64,000 bases of DNA, taken from NCBI RefSeq assembly GCF_010994755.1, contig NZ_WHSB02000004.1, positions 434,001 to 498,000 on the forward strand, in the 5' to 3' direction. This DNA comes from Shinella lacus. GTDB lineage: Bacteria > Pseudomonadota > Alphaproteobacteria > Rhizobiales > Rhizobiaceae. Made by a program: the position numbers and the translations under genes. Shown here in pieces: positions 1 to 8,199 of this stretch; within the stretch, counting starts at the first letter, position 1, and the number at the start of each line of letters is the position of its first letter. The notes beneath the pieces are model-generated. The model saw only the letters and a program-made list of their open reading frames with translations, was not told the DNA's origin and made no database searches.

Positions 1-1671
1 CCGCGCTCGCGCGTCGGCGGCGCGATCCTGATTACCGACGGCCAGGTGCACGACATTCCGGAGGCGTCCGCCTTTTCCGGCTTCGACGCGCCGATCCACG
101 GGCTGATCACCGGCCGGCCGGACGAGTTCGACCGCCGCATCGAGGTGGTCAGCGCCCCGCGCTTCGGCATCGTCGGCGAACCGCAGGAGCTGAAGTTCCG
201 CGTGGTGGACGATGGCGCCGGCACCGACGCGGCCGCCCGCGTCACCGTGCGCCTCAACGGCAACGAGATCGCCTCGGAGATCTCCGAGCCCGGCACCGAG
301 CAGCCGCTGGGCTTCACCGTTCCGCGCGGCGGCAACAACATTCTGGAATTCGAGGTCGCCCCGGTCGAGGGCGAGATCACCACGGCGAACAACCGCGCGG
401 TCCATGTCATCGAGGGCATCCGCGAGAACCTGCGCGTGCTGCTGGTCTCCGGCGAACCGCATGCAGGTGAGCGCGCCTGGCGCAATCTCTTGAAGTCCGA
501 CACGGCCATCGACCTCGTGCACTTCACGATTTTGCGGCCACCGGAAAAGCAGGACGGAACGCCGATCAACGAACTGTCGCTGATCGCCTTCCCGACGCGC
601 GAACTCTTCGTCGACAAGATCAACGAGTTCGACCTGATCATCTTCGACCGCTACCAGCACCGTGGCGTGCTGCCGATCCTCTACTACGACAACATCGCGC
701 AATATGTCGAAAACGGCGGCGCGCTGCTGATCGCGGCAGGGCCGGAACATGCGGGCAACGATTCGATCGCCAGCACGCCGCTGTCCGTCGTGCTGCCGGC
801 CAACCCGACCGGCTCGATGAACGAGGCCGCCTTCTATCCGCGCCTGTCCGAACAGGGCCGCAAGCACCCCGTCACCCGCGGGCTCGAAGGGGCCGGCGAA
901 GAGCCGCCGCGCTGGGGCCGCTGGTTCCGCACCGTCGACGTGCAGCGCCCCGAGGGCAATGTCGTGATGGAAGCGAACGAGGGCAAGCCGCTGCTGGTAC
1001 TGAACCGCGCCGGCAAGGGCCGCGTCGCCATGCTGCTCTCCGACCAGGGCTGGCTCTGGGCGCGCGGCTTCGAAGGCGGCGGCCCGCATGTCTCGCTCTA
1101 TCGCCGCACCGCCCATTGGCTGATGCAGGAGCCGGCGCTGGAAGAGGAAGCTCTGACGGCGCGCACGTTCGGCCGCACGCTCCAGATTAACCGCCAGACG
1201 ATCGGCGATGCGCCCGGTGAGGCGACGCTGAAGCTGCCCTCCGGCGCCACGCAACAGGTGGCGCTCACCGAAGCCGAGCCCGGCCTCTACCGCGCCGAAG
1301 TGCCGACCACCGAGACGGGCCTCTACGAGATCACCAATGACGATCTGAGCGCGCTCGTGCATGTCGGCGCGGTCGATGCGCCGGAATTCAAGGCGACGAT
1401 CTCGACGACGGAGACGCTGAAGCCCCTCGCCGACGCCACCAGGGGCACCGTGCGCCGCCTCGTCGACGAGAATGGCGACGCGATCTCGCTGCCGCCGCTC
1501 TTGCCGGTCACCGGCCAGGTGCGCACGGCGGATGCAAACCGCCTGTCGCTGCGAATGACGGACGAGACCGTGCTGAAGGGCATCAACTCGCTGCCGCTCT
1601 TCGCCGGTTTTGCCGGCGTCGGCCTGCTGTTGCTCGCCTTCTCCGCCACCTGGTATCGCGAAGGACGCTGA
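1..1671 (+). CDS. C-terminal part of a membrane-anchored, amidotransferase-like protein (5' truncated)
   Basis: The reading frame is open from base 1 (PRSRVGGAILITDGQVHDIP at the edge), so the start lies outside the window and at least 557 residues are visible. The strand-loop ILITDGQ at the edge resembles the end of a von Willebrand A-type fold. It is followed by a beta-rich region and then a class I glutamine-amidotransferase-like fold (LRVLLVSGEPHAGERAWRNL, later NGGALLIAAGPEH and GKGRVAMLLSDQGWLW). One hydrophobic helix lies near the C-terminus (LFAGFAGVGLLLLAFSATW), followed by a short basic tail. Large proteins of this type usually end MoxR/DUF58/Bat-like clusters in rhizobia. That assignment is inferred, because the upstream neighbours are not in the window. 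No catalytic Cys is evident, so an enzymatic amidotransferase role is unlikely. Confidence 0.7.
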   Translation, partial: PRSRVGGAILITDGQVHDIPEASAFSGFDAPIHGLITGRPDEFDRRIEVVSAPRFGIVGEPQELKFRVVDDGAGTDAAARVTVRLNGNEIASEISEPGTEQPLGFTVPRGGNNILEFEVAPVEGEITTANNRAVHVIEGIRENLRVLLVSGEPHAGERAWRNLLKSDTAIDLVHFTILRPPEKQDGTPINELSLIAFPTRELFVDKINEFDLIIFDRYQHRGVLPILYYDNIAQYVENGGALLIAAGPEHAGNDSIASTPLSVVLPANPTGSMNEAAFYPRLSEQGRKHPVTRGLEGAGEEPPRWGRWFRTVDVQRPEGNVVMEANEGKPLLVLNRAGKGRVAMLLSDQGWLWARGFEGGGPHVSLYRRTAHWLMQEPALEEEALTARTFGRTLQINRQTIGDAPGEATLKLPSGATQQVALTEAEPGLYRAEVPTTETGLYEITNDDLSALVHVGAVDAPEFKATISTTETLKPLADATRGTVRRLVDENGDAISLPPLLPVTGQVRTADANRLSLRMTDETVLKGINSLPLFAGFAGVGLLLLAFSATWYREGR

Positions 1672-1707
1672 CCCCTTTTCGGCTGGAATCGCCCGTGCCG
1701 TTCGGCC

Positions 1708-1802
1708 AAAGCATTTCCAGCCGAAGCGGCATCGCTTCGGCGTCGGACAATGCGTCAAAAACAAAAATCTAAAACATTTCCGGCGAACCGGAAATGTTTT
1801 AG
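1708..1802. repeat. Intergenic palindromic repeat (rhizobial type), two hairpins
   Basis: Two hairpins stand in series. The first has stem CCGAAGCG/CGCTTCGG at 1721-1740. The second has a perfect 15-bp stem at 1769-1783/1788-1802 around a CGAA tetraloop, ending in TTTTAG. The wording (GCATTTCC, GGACAATGCG, CGGAAATG) resembles a repeat scattered between genes in Rhizobiaceae. The second hairpin could also terminate transcription of the gene ending at 1671. Related copies are at 19259 and 31912. Confidence 0.6.
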
Positions 1803-1956
1803 CCTGGCCGCACGGCCGGAGGCGGCCGGCAGATCCGCGCCTTTCCAAGGCATGGCGAACGCCTCCCCAGAAAACCTTTCTCCACCGTTCATCGTTGGGC
1901 GAAGGCGTCGGCAATGCGGGCACTGACGAAGACTTCGCCGGAGATGAGGAACGGAT

Positions 1957-2493
1957 ATGCGCGACTATCGCGATGCCAAAACCATGGCGAAAACCCTGCG
2001 GGAGGCGCTCGCCGCCCGCACGATCGAGATCACCCACAGCGAAGCGCTGGAAATCGTCGCCCGCCAGTTCGGCGTCGAAACGTGGAACATCCTGTCCGCG
2101 AAAATCGAGGCGAAGCCGCCGGCGAGCGGTCCGCAATTCGAGCAGGCCGTGCCGATCGTGCGCATCTTCGATGTGGCGAAGGCGCATGAATTCTATCTCG
2201 GCTTCCTCGGCTTTTCCGTAGACTGGGAGCATCGCTATGGCGACAATTTCCCGCTCTACACCCAGGTGTCGCGCGGCGGGCTGCGGCTGCACCTTTCCGA
2301 ACATGCGGGCGACGCCACGCCGGGCGGCAACATGGTCGTCTACATGAAGGGCATCCGCGGCTTCCAGAAGGAGCTGATCGGCAAGGACTATCGCTACATG
2401 AAGCCGGGGCTGGAGGATGAAGGCTCGCGGTGGGAGGTGACCGTGACCGACCCCTTCCAGAACCGCATCCGCTTCATGGAATTGAAGGACTGA
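1957..2493 (+). CDS. Glyoxalase/bleomycin-resistance fold (VOC) protein with N-terminal helical domain
   Basis: 178 residues. Residues 1-50 form a helical segment (MRDYRDAKTMAKTLREALA) of the kind found in glyoxalase-related proteins. Residues 55-178 form a single vicinal-oxygen-chelate unit that begins with the typical VPIVRIFDVAKAHEFYLGFL and ends FQNRIRFMELKD. Proteins of this type are often annotated as bleomycin-resistance or glyoxalase superfamily members, but the substrate cannot be told from the sequence. The start is the ATG after GAGGAACGG. It stands alone: the gene before it ends 285 bp upstream and the next gene is convergent with no spacer. Confidence 0.8.
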   Translation: MRDYRDAKTMAKTLREALAARTIEITHSEALEIVARQFGVETWNILSAKIEAKPPASGPQFEQAVPIVRIFDVAKAHEFYLGFLGFSVDWEHRYGDNFPLYTQVSRGGLRLHLSEHAGDATPGGNMVVYMKGIRGFQKELIGKDYRYMKPGLEDEGSRWEVTVTDPFQNRIRFMELKD

Positions 2494-3027
2494 TCAATCC
2501 CGGCGGGGGGCTTGCCCCTCGTCGCAGCGCCAGGCGATGACGCCCTTCAGCCGTTCATGCGTATCCGTCGCAAAGGGCATGACCAGCACCCGCGCCGGAT
2601 CGACCGGCCCCGGAAATGTGAGCGCGTTCCACGCGACCTTCTCAAAGCCGAGCGGGCCGTAATAGGGCGGATCGCCGACGAGGACCACGGCTTCCGAGCC
2701 CTTGCGCTTGGCGGCGGCGCAGGCGATGCGCAGCAGTTCGCGGCCGATGCCCTGGTTCTTGTGCGAGGGGCGCACGGCGAGCGGGCCGAGCAAGTGGCCC
2801 TTCACGCCGCCGGCCAGCACCGGCGTCATGCGCACGGAGGCGATCGTCTCGCCGTCATCGGTGCAGATGAAGGAGAGCGACAGGTCGTGCGGGCCCTGCT
2901 CGCGGATGCGGGCGGCGGCGCGCACATGCCGGCCGGGGCCGAAGGCTTCTTCGTTGATGTGTTCGATGGCCGCGTCGTGGGACGCATCTTCCGTCAGGTA
3001 GACGAGATCGTGCTTGAGCATGTTCAT
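2494..3027 (-). CDS. GNAT-family N-acetyltransferase
   Basis: About 177 residues from the ATG at 3027 (MNMLKHDLVYLTED); a second ATG at 3021 is equally possible. The open frame continues upstream but has no family similarity there. The acetyl-CoA-binding motif A is clear: LGPLAVRPSHKNQGIGRELL (Q/R-x-x-G-x-G/A) followed by ACAAAKRKGSEAVVLVGDPP and YYGPLGFEKV. This layout is that of the YhbS-like acetyltransferases, whose substrates are mostly unknown. The gene is convergent with the VOC protein, touching its stop, and divergent from the glutathionyl-hydroquinone reductase gene. Confidence 0.85.
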   Translation of the reverse strand: MNMLKHDLVYLTEDASHDAAIEHINEEAFGPGRHVRAAARIREQGPHDLSLSFICTDDGETIASVRMTPVLAGGVKGHLLGPLAVRPSHKNQGIGRELLRIACAAAKRKGSEAVVLVGDPPYYGPLGFEKVAWNALTFPGPVDPARVLVMPFATDTHERLKGVIAWRCDEGQAPRRD

Positions 3028-3297
3028 GGGAAGCGAGAAACCGTATGCGAAGCTGTGGATGCGGGTGATCGCGCACCGTCGAAGGGTGCGTGCGGGGGCA
3101 TCAGCGTCGTCGTGGGCTTCCCGGGTAGAACATTCGTTCGTCTTCCTTGCCGGCCAATCGCGCCGGTCCTGACCAGCGCGGATAGCAGAAAATCGCCGCT
3201 TGTCAAAGAGCAAAACGCACTGTTCATCAAAATGCGCCTATCCACGCCCCGCCCATGCGCTATCTAAAAGCGAAGATACAAAGCGGAAGGAACGATC

Positions 3298-4269
3298 ATG
3301 GGCATGCTGGTGGACGGCGTCTGGCACGACGTCTGGTACGATACGAAGGCGACGAAGGGCCGTTTCGAGCGCGCCGCCTCGCAGTTCCGCAACTGGATCA
3401 CGCCGGATGGCGCGCCCGGCCCCTCGGGAGAAGGCGGCTTTGCGGCCGAAGCCGGGCGCTACCACCTCTACGTCTCCTATGCCTGCCCCTGGGCGCACCG
3501 CACGCTGATCTTCCGCAAGCTGAAAAAGCTGGAGGACTTGATCACCGTCTCCGTTGTCGATCCGCTGATGCTGGCGAAGGGCTGGGAATTCAAGGGCGAG
3601 AATGGCGGCACGCTCGACCCGCTGTTCGGCGCGTCCGCGCTCTACGAGGTCTACCAGAAAGCCGATCCGCATTATTCCGGCCGCGTCACCGTGCCCGTCC
3701 TGTGGGACAAGAAACAGAACCGCATGGTCTCCAACGAATCAGCCGAGATCATCCGCATGTTCAACACCGCCTTCGATGGCATTACCGGCTCGCGCGACGA
3801 CTTTTATCCGCAAGACCTGCGCGCCGAGATCGATGCGCTGAACGACACGATCTACGACAGCGTCAACAACGGCGTCTACAAGGCCGGGTTTGCCACGACG
3901 CAGGCCGCCTATGACGACGCTGTCGTAAAGATTTTCGAGACGCTGGACAGGCTGGAGACGCGGCTTTCCCAAAAACGCTACCTCACCGGCGACCGTATCA
4001 CGGAGGCCGACTGGCGGCTCTTCACGACGCTGGTGCGCTTCGATCCGGTCTATGTCGGCCACTTCAAGTGCAACATCCGCCGCATCGCCGATTACCCGAG
4101 CCTTGCCGGCTACCTGCGCGAGCTTTACCAGGTGCCCGGCATCGCCGGGATGGTGAACATGCGCCACATCAAGGAGCACTATTACCGCTCGCACACGGCG
4201 ATCAACCCGACGGGCATCGTGCCGGTCGGCCCGGAGATCGACCTCGAAGCGCCGCATGGCCGGGAGTAA
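3298..4269 (+). CDS. Glutathionyl-hydroquinone reductase (Xi-class glutathione S-transferase)
   Basis: 323 residues, the usual length of the YqjG/EcM4/PcpF group. The N-terminal thioredoxin fold carries the catalytic CPWAHR motif with Cys63, followed by the helical GST C-domain (residues about 170-300). These enzymes reductively remove glutathione from glutathionyl-hydroquinones in the cytosol. The cysteine in CPWAH, rather than Ser or Tyr, is what distinguishes the class. The start is the ATG preceded by GGAAGGAA. It is monocistronic: the gene upstream is divergent and the Nudix gene downstream is convergent, 16 bp away. Confidence 0.9.
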   Translation: MGMLVDGVWHDVWYDTKATKGRFERAASQFRNWITPDGAPGPSGEGGFAAEAGRYHLYVSYACPWAHRTLIFRKLKKLEDLITVSVVDPLMLAKGWEFKGENGGTLDPLFGASALYEVYQKADPHYSGRVTVPVLWDKKQNRMVSNESAEIIRMFNTAFDGITGSRDDFYPQDLRAEIDALNDTIYDSVNNGVYKAGFATTQAAYDDAVVKIFETLDRLETRLSQKRYLTGDRITEADWRLFTTLVRFDPVYVGHFKCNIRRIADYPSLAGYLRELYQVPGIAGMVNMRHIKEHYYRSHTAINPTGIVPVGPEIDLEAPHGRE

Positions 4270-4285
4270 CTCAAGGCCGCCTGAC

Positions 4286-4789
4286 CTACCAGAAATCCGC
4301 AAACGGCGCCCGGCCGGCGAGTTCCTCCAGCCGCCGGCTCGTGGCGAGCGTGGTGGCGACCGGCAGCGCATCCAGCGCAAAGAAGCCCGCCTCGACGATC
4401 TCGCGGTCCTTGAGGCGCGGCGCCGTCTGCGTGACGCCGTCGCAGCGATAGAGCAGCACATGGTCGCGCCGGCTGGTCTGCCGGTTGAAATAGACATGAA
4501 CGAGCGCTGGCGGCGCGCCGAGGGCGAGGTTGCCCTCCTCCCGCATTTCCTTCTCCAGCGCCTCCAGCGCCGTCTCGCCGCGCTCGATGCCGCCACCCGG
4601 CAGGTGCCAGCCGGGCACGTAGCTGTGGCGAACCAGGAAGACGCGGCCTGCATCGTCGAAACAGGCCGCGCGCACGCCCATCGTCATGCCGCGGGCAAGC
4701 GCGAAGTAACCATGCGCCATGCGCGTTACCAGCCGCGCCAGCAGGCGGCGGGTCGGCGGCGTAGTGCTTGTCGGCGTGTCGTGTTCCAT
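4286..4789 (-). CDS. Nudix hydrolase
   Basis: About 167 residues from the ATG at 4789 (MEHDTPTSTT); an in-frame TTG at 4819 would add ten residues. The Nudix box is intact around GGIERGETALEALEKEMREE (G-x5-E-x7-KE-x-x-EE; Lys replaces the usual Arg). It is preceded by the strand VFLVRHSYVPGWHLPGGG. The family hydrolyses nucleoside diphosphates linked to another moiety, and the substrate here is unknown. A basic N-terminal extension (RRLLARLVTRMAHGYF) could contact membrane or nucleic acid, but this is only a guess. Confidence 0.88.
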   Translation of the reverse strand: MEHDTPTSTTPPTRRLLARLVTRMAHGYFALARGMTMGVRAACFDDAGRVFLVRHSYVPGWHLPGGGIERGETALEALEKEMREEGNLALGAPPALVHVYFNRQTSRRDHVLLYRCDGVTQTAPRLKDREIVEAGFFALDALPVATTLATSRRLEELAGRAPFADFW

Positions 4790-4899
4790 TCTGGCACTTC
4801 GCCGGAACCTTTGGGCCAAATCAAGTCTTGCAGCGTCAAAGCGTCGCGAATATCCACGCCTTGCGTTTCCCTTAACGGCCTTATGCTCTAAGGAAAGGT

Positions 4900-5802
4900 A
4901 TGTTCAGACTTGCCCATATATCGGACGTCCATCTTGGGCCTCTGCCCGCCCTGACATTCCTGGAGCTGTTTTCTAAGCGCATCACCGGCTTCGTCAACTG
5001 GCACCGCAACCGCCGCCGGCACCTGTTCACCAACACGCTCGACCTGGTGCTCGACGATATCGAGCGGCGCGACCCGGACCATCTGGCAATCACCGGCGAC
5101 CTGGTGAACCTCGCCTCCTCGCTCGAATTCGCGGCCGTGAAGAAATGGCTGCCGGAAGCGGGCACGCCGGAGCACGTCTCGGTCGTGCCGGGCAACCACG
5201 ACGCCTATGTGCGCGGCGCCTACGAGAAGTCGACACGCGCCTGGTATCCCTACATGCGCGGCGACGCGGCCCCTGCGGAATGGGAAGAGGACGTGCACGT
5301 CTTCCCCTATCTGCGCGTGCGCGGCCAGGTGGCGATCATCGGCTGCTCGACGGCGGTGGCGACGCCGCCCTTTTCCGCTTCGGGCTATTTCGGCAGCCGG
5401 CAGGCGCGCGAGGCGGTCAACATGCTGCGCGCGGCGGGTGAAGCGGGCCTCTTCCGCGTCGTGATGATCCACCATCCGCCGATCCGCGGCGCGACATCCT
5501 TCCACAAGCGCATGATCGGTATCCGCCGCTTCGCCGCCACCATCTCCACCGGCGGTGCGGAGCTCGTGCTGCACGGCCACACCCATCTCAACACCGTGCA
5601 CTGGCTGCCCGGCCAGACGAAGCAGGTGCCGGTCGTCGGCATCGCATCCGCCTCGCAGGGACCTGGCGGCCACAAGCCGCCGGCCGGCTACAATCTCTTC
5701 TCGATTTCCGGTGCGCCGGGGAACTGGAACGTCATGCGCGAGCGCTACGCGCTGACCCAGGACGGCCTTGCGCTGACGCTCGCGGAGACGACGCGTTTCT
5801 AA
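4900..5802 (+). CDS. Calcineurin-like metallophosphoesterase
   Basis: 300 residues with all the metal-ligand blocks of the family: D-x-H in ISDVHLG (Asp9, His11), GDLVN, GNHDAY, HHPP and HGHTHLN. This is the 3',5'-cyclic-nucleotide phosphodiesterase-like (Icc/CpdA-like) branch of metallophosphoesterases, but the substrate cannot be settled from sequence. No signal peptide is visible. The start is the ATG after AAGGAAAGG. The gene is divergent from the Nudix gene, with about 110 bp between the two starts, and is followed by a separate TPR protein gene. Confidence 0.88.
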   Translation: MFRLAHISDVHLGPLPALTFLELFSKRITGFVNWHRNRRRHLFTNTLDLVLDDIERRDPDHLAITGDLVNLASSLEFAAVKKWLPEAGTPEHVSVVPGNHDAYVRGAYEKSTRAWYPYMRGDAAPAEWEEDVHVFPYLRVRGQVAIIGCSTAVATPPFSASGYFGSRQAREAVNMLRAAGEAGLFRVVMIHHPPIRGATSFHKRMIGIRRFAATISTGGAELVLHGHTHLNTVHWLPGQTKQVPVVGIASASQGPGGHKPPAGYNLFSISGAPGNWNVMRERYALTQDGLALTLAETTRF

Positions 5803-5933
5803 AGCGAGGCCGAATAAATCCCTCCCGCCATCCGTAACAACTCCTCAGAGAGACCTGCCTGCGATATGCAGGAAGGGCAGGTCCAAACGAGACGGCCAGC
5901 GCCCGGCAGACGATCCGATAGAGAGGGGAACCC

Positions 5934-6566
5934 ATGACAATGCTCCGCCACACCATGCTGCTTTCATTCTGCGCCGCCGCCTCGCTGACGGCGCTTGTCG
6001 CCGCCCGCGCGGCGGATTCCGACACCACGACGCCGCCGGTCGCCACCGAAACGACGACCACCTGCACGGACGGCAAGATCTGGAACGAGGAAAAGAAGGA
6101 ATGCGTCGCGCCCGAGGACCTGAAGCCGGCGGAAGTGACGCCGACCGAAGGCACGCCGGCCGAGGAAAAGCCGCCGGAAGGCGAAGAGAAGAAGAGCCAG
6201 ATCGAGATCGACAACAAGCTCTATGAGGCGGCCCGCGAATTCGCCTATGCCGGCCAGTACGAGAACGCGCTGCGGGCGCTGCGCGCCGCTTCCGACCAGG
6301 AAGACCCGCGCATTCTCAACTACATGGGCTACAACACCCGCAAGCTCGGCGACATGCAGCTCGGCATGACCTATTACAAGCGGGCGCTGCAGAAGGACGA
6401 AAACTACATTCTCGCCCGCTCCTATATGGGCCAGGCCCTGATCGAGCAGGGTGACATCGAGGGTGCCCGCGTCCAGCTCGTCGAAATCCGCGATCGCGGC
6501 GGCGAGAACACCTGGGCTTACCGCGCCCTGCTCCAGTCGCTCGGTGGCGAGCGCACCACTTACTGA
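5934..6566 (+). CDS. Secreted tetratricopeptide-repeat protein
   Basis: 210 residues. An N-terminal signal peptide (about residues 1-27, hydrophobic LLSFCAAASLTALVAARA) is followed by a Thr/Pro/Glu-rich linker (about 28-85). Two to three TPR units then cover residues about 90-190 (YEAAREFAYAGQYENALRAL, ILNYMGYNTRKLGDMQLGMT, ILARSYMGQALIEQGDIEGA). The product is likely periplasmic and a protein-interaction scaffold. A strong ribosome site (GAGAGGGGAA) precedes the ATG. It is followed by the ECF sigma factor 194 bp downstream and is not obviously co-transcribed. Function unknown. Confidence 0.8.
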   Translation: MTMLRHTMLLSFCAAASLTALVAARAADSDTTTPPVATETTTTCTDGKIWNEEKKECVAPEDLKPAEVTPTEGTPAEEKPPEGEEKKSQIEIDNKLYEAAREFAYAGQYENALRALRAASDQEDPRILNYMGYNTRKLGDMQLGMTYYKRALQKDENYILARSYMGQALIEQGDIEGARVQLVEIRDRGGENTWAYRALLQSLGGERTTY

Positions 6567-6760
6567 CATCGCTGGCCGCGCCGTCCGAAAACGGGACGGC
6601 GCCGGCCAACAAAAGATCAATCGTTGAGGGAACGCGGGAAACTGCGCTCCGGGTTGCCGTTCATGCTTGCAGAGCTTAGGAAGAATGTTTCATATCAGAC
6701 ACTCGCTGCCCACCCGGGGGCGAATAGAGTTTTGATCCCGAACGTTTCCTTGGAAAAGCA

Positions 6761-7279
6761 ATGCGTCCGACGGCAGAATCGAATGAGTTCCGACGAGAAT
6801 TGGTCAATTTGCTGCCGAAGCTGCGTCGTTTCGCCATGACACTGACGCGAAACGGCAGCGATGCCGACGACCTCGTACAGGAGGCATGCGAGCGAGCCAT
6901 CACGCGAAGCCATCTCTGGAACGGGGAAGGCCGGCTGGAAAGCTGGGTTTATGCCATGACGCGCAATCTCTGGGTGGACGAAATCCGCAAGCGAAAGGTC
7001 CGCACAGGGTCCGGCACGGTAGATGTTGCCGAGCAGGATAACCTGCATGTCGAGGCATCAGCGGACAAGGCGGTCTATGCCAAGCAGTTGCACAAGTTGA
7101 TCATGACCATGCCGGAAGGCCTTTCGAGCGTCTTCCTCCTGGTGAATGTGGAAGGCCATAGCTACCGGGAGGCAGCGGATATCCTGGGGATACCGATCGG
7201 CACCGTGATGAGCCGGCTTTCGGCGGCCCGCATCAGGCTTGCGGCCATGATCTCCGAACAGATGGAAAGGAGGGCCTGA
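6761..7279 (+). CDS. ECF RNA polymerase sigma factor
   Basis: 172 residues with region 2 (LRRFAMTLTRNGSDADDLVQ, then WVYAMTRNLWVDEIRKRK) and region 4 helix-turn-helix (HSYREAADILGIPIGTVMSR). Region 3 is absent, as in all ECF factors. It directs RNA polymerase to stress or envelope genes and is expected to be held inactive by the product of the next gene, which starts 2 bp after its stop. The ribosome site (GGAAAAGC) is weak. The general stress factor EcfG is usually found beside nepR/phyR; those are absent here, so this is a different ECF factor. Confidence 0.88.
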   Translation: MRPTAESNEFRRELVNLLPKLRRFAMTLTRNGSDADDLVQEACERAITRSHLWNGEGRLESWVYAMTRNLWVDEIRKRKVRTGSGTVDVAEQDNLHVEASADKAVYAKQLHKLIMTMPEGLSSVFLLVNVEGHSYREAADILGIPIGTVMSRLSAARIRLAAMISEQMERRA

Positions 7280-7281
7280 TC

Positions 7282-8136
7282 GTGGAAAGCACACAGGGTC
7301 TCCCGCTCGAAGTACGCTTGTCGGCCTATCTCGATGGCCAGCTTCCGGATTCGGAAGTGGACGAAATCAACGCCATCCTCGCCGAGGACGACGACGCGCG
7401 CGGCGTCTACGAGAAACTGAAGCTCGGCAGCGAATTCGGTGCGCGCGCCTTCGACAGGCTGTTGCAGGAACCGATCCCGCTCGATCTGGTGCGCAACATC
7501 AAGGACGCCGGCAAGACCGAGGACGAACCGCCGAAATCGGGTTTCGCCGCCATTCCGATCGCCACCGCCGCCCCGCGCAGAAAATCGCCGTTCTGGCCGA
7601 AGGCGCTTGCCGCCTCGATGGCGCTGTTCATCGCCGGCGGTGCCGCCGGCTACCTCGTCTCCGAGCAGCGGGACGCCGCGCAGGAACTCGCCTCCACCCA
7701 GTTCGCCCCTGCCCGCACCTGGCTCGACGACATCGCCGACTATCACCGCATCTATTCGCGCCAGACGCGCCATCTCGTGGAAGTGCCGGCGAGCGAGCAG
7801 GATCACATCGTCGAATGGCTTTCGGCCAGCACCGGCGTGAATTTTGCCCTGCCCGACCTGTCCGGCCAGAACCTCACGTTCGAAGGCGCACGCCTGCTGG
7901 TCGCCGGCGGCAAGCCGACAGCGCAGCTTCTCTACCGCAACGCCGAAAACGAGATCTTCGCCATCTGCTTCCTCCAGAGCGACCCGGTCGGAAGCGCGAC
8001 GGCCCTCTCCGAGAGCATGCGCAACGACATCGGCCTCGTCTCCTGGCAGAAGGGCAACGCCTCCTATGTAGTGGTCGGCCCCTCGGCCGATCCTGGGCTG
8101 GAGCGGCTGGCGGAAACCGTGTCCGCGTCGATCTGA
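7282..8136 (+). CDS. Membrane-anchored anti-sigma factor (no zinc motif)
   Basis: 284 residues beginning with GTG, translationally linked to the ECF gene before it. The cytoplasmic N-terminus (LSAYLDGQLPDSEVDEINAI) matches the anti-sigma domain typical of alphaproteobacterial transmembrane regulators (RsiW/FecR-like start). It lacks the HxxxCxxC zinc motif. One transmembrane helix lies at about residues 110-133 (LAASMALFIAGGAAGYLVS). The roughly 150-residue periplasmic part has no recognised domain. The signal that releases the sigma factor is unknown. Confidence 0.8.
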   Translation: MESTQGLPLEVRLSAYLDGQLPDSEVDEINAILAEDDDARGVYEKLKLGSEFGARAFDRLLQEPIPLDLVRNIKDAGKTEDEPPKSGFAAIPIATAAPRRKSPFWPKALAASMALFIAGGAAGYLVSEQRDAAQELASTQFAPARTWLDDIADYHRIYSRQTRHLVEVPASEQDHIVEWLSASTGVNFALPDLSGQNLTFEGARLLVAGGKPTAQLLYRNAENEIFAICFLQSDPVGSATALSESMRNDIGLVSWQKGNASYVVVGPSADPGLERLAETVSASI

Positions 8137-8149
8137 CGGCAAAACAGAA

Positions 8150-8177
8150 CCGGCCGGATTCGTTGGAATCCAGCCGG
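8150..8177. terminator. Bidirectional hairpin between convergent genes
   Basis: CCGGCCGGATTC pairs with GAATCCAGCCGG around GTTG, with one mismatch. It lies between the convergent anti-sigma and chemoreceptor genes. There is no T-tract, so termination is inferred from position only. Confidence 0.4.
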
Positions 8178-8199
8178 CTTGATCAGATCGCTGCAACGA

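Noticed and set aside
6629-6653. GGAAC-N16-CGGG as an EcfG-type promoter before the ECF sigma gene
   Set aside because: The -10 part does not fit the CGTT consensus and lies over 100 bp from the gene.
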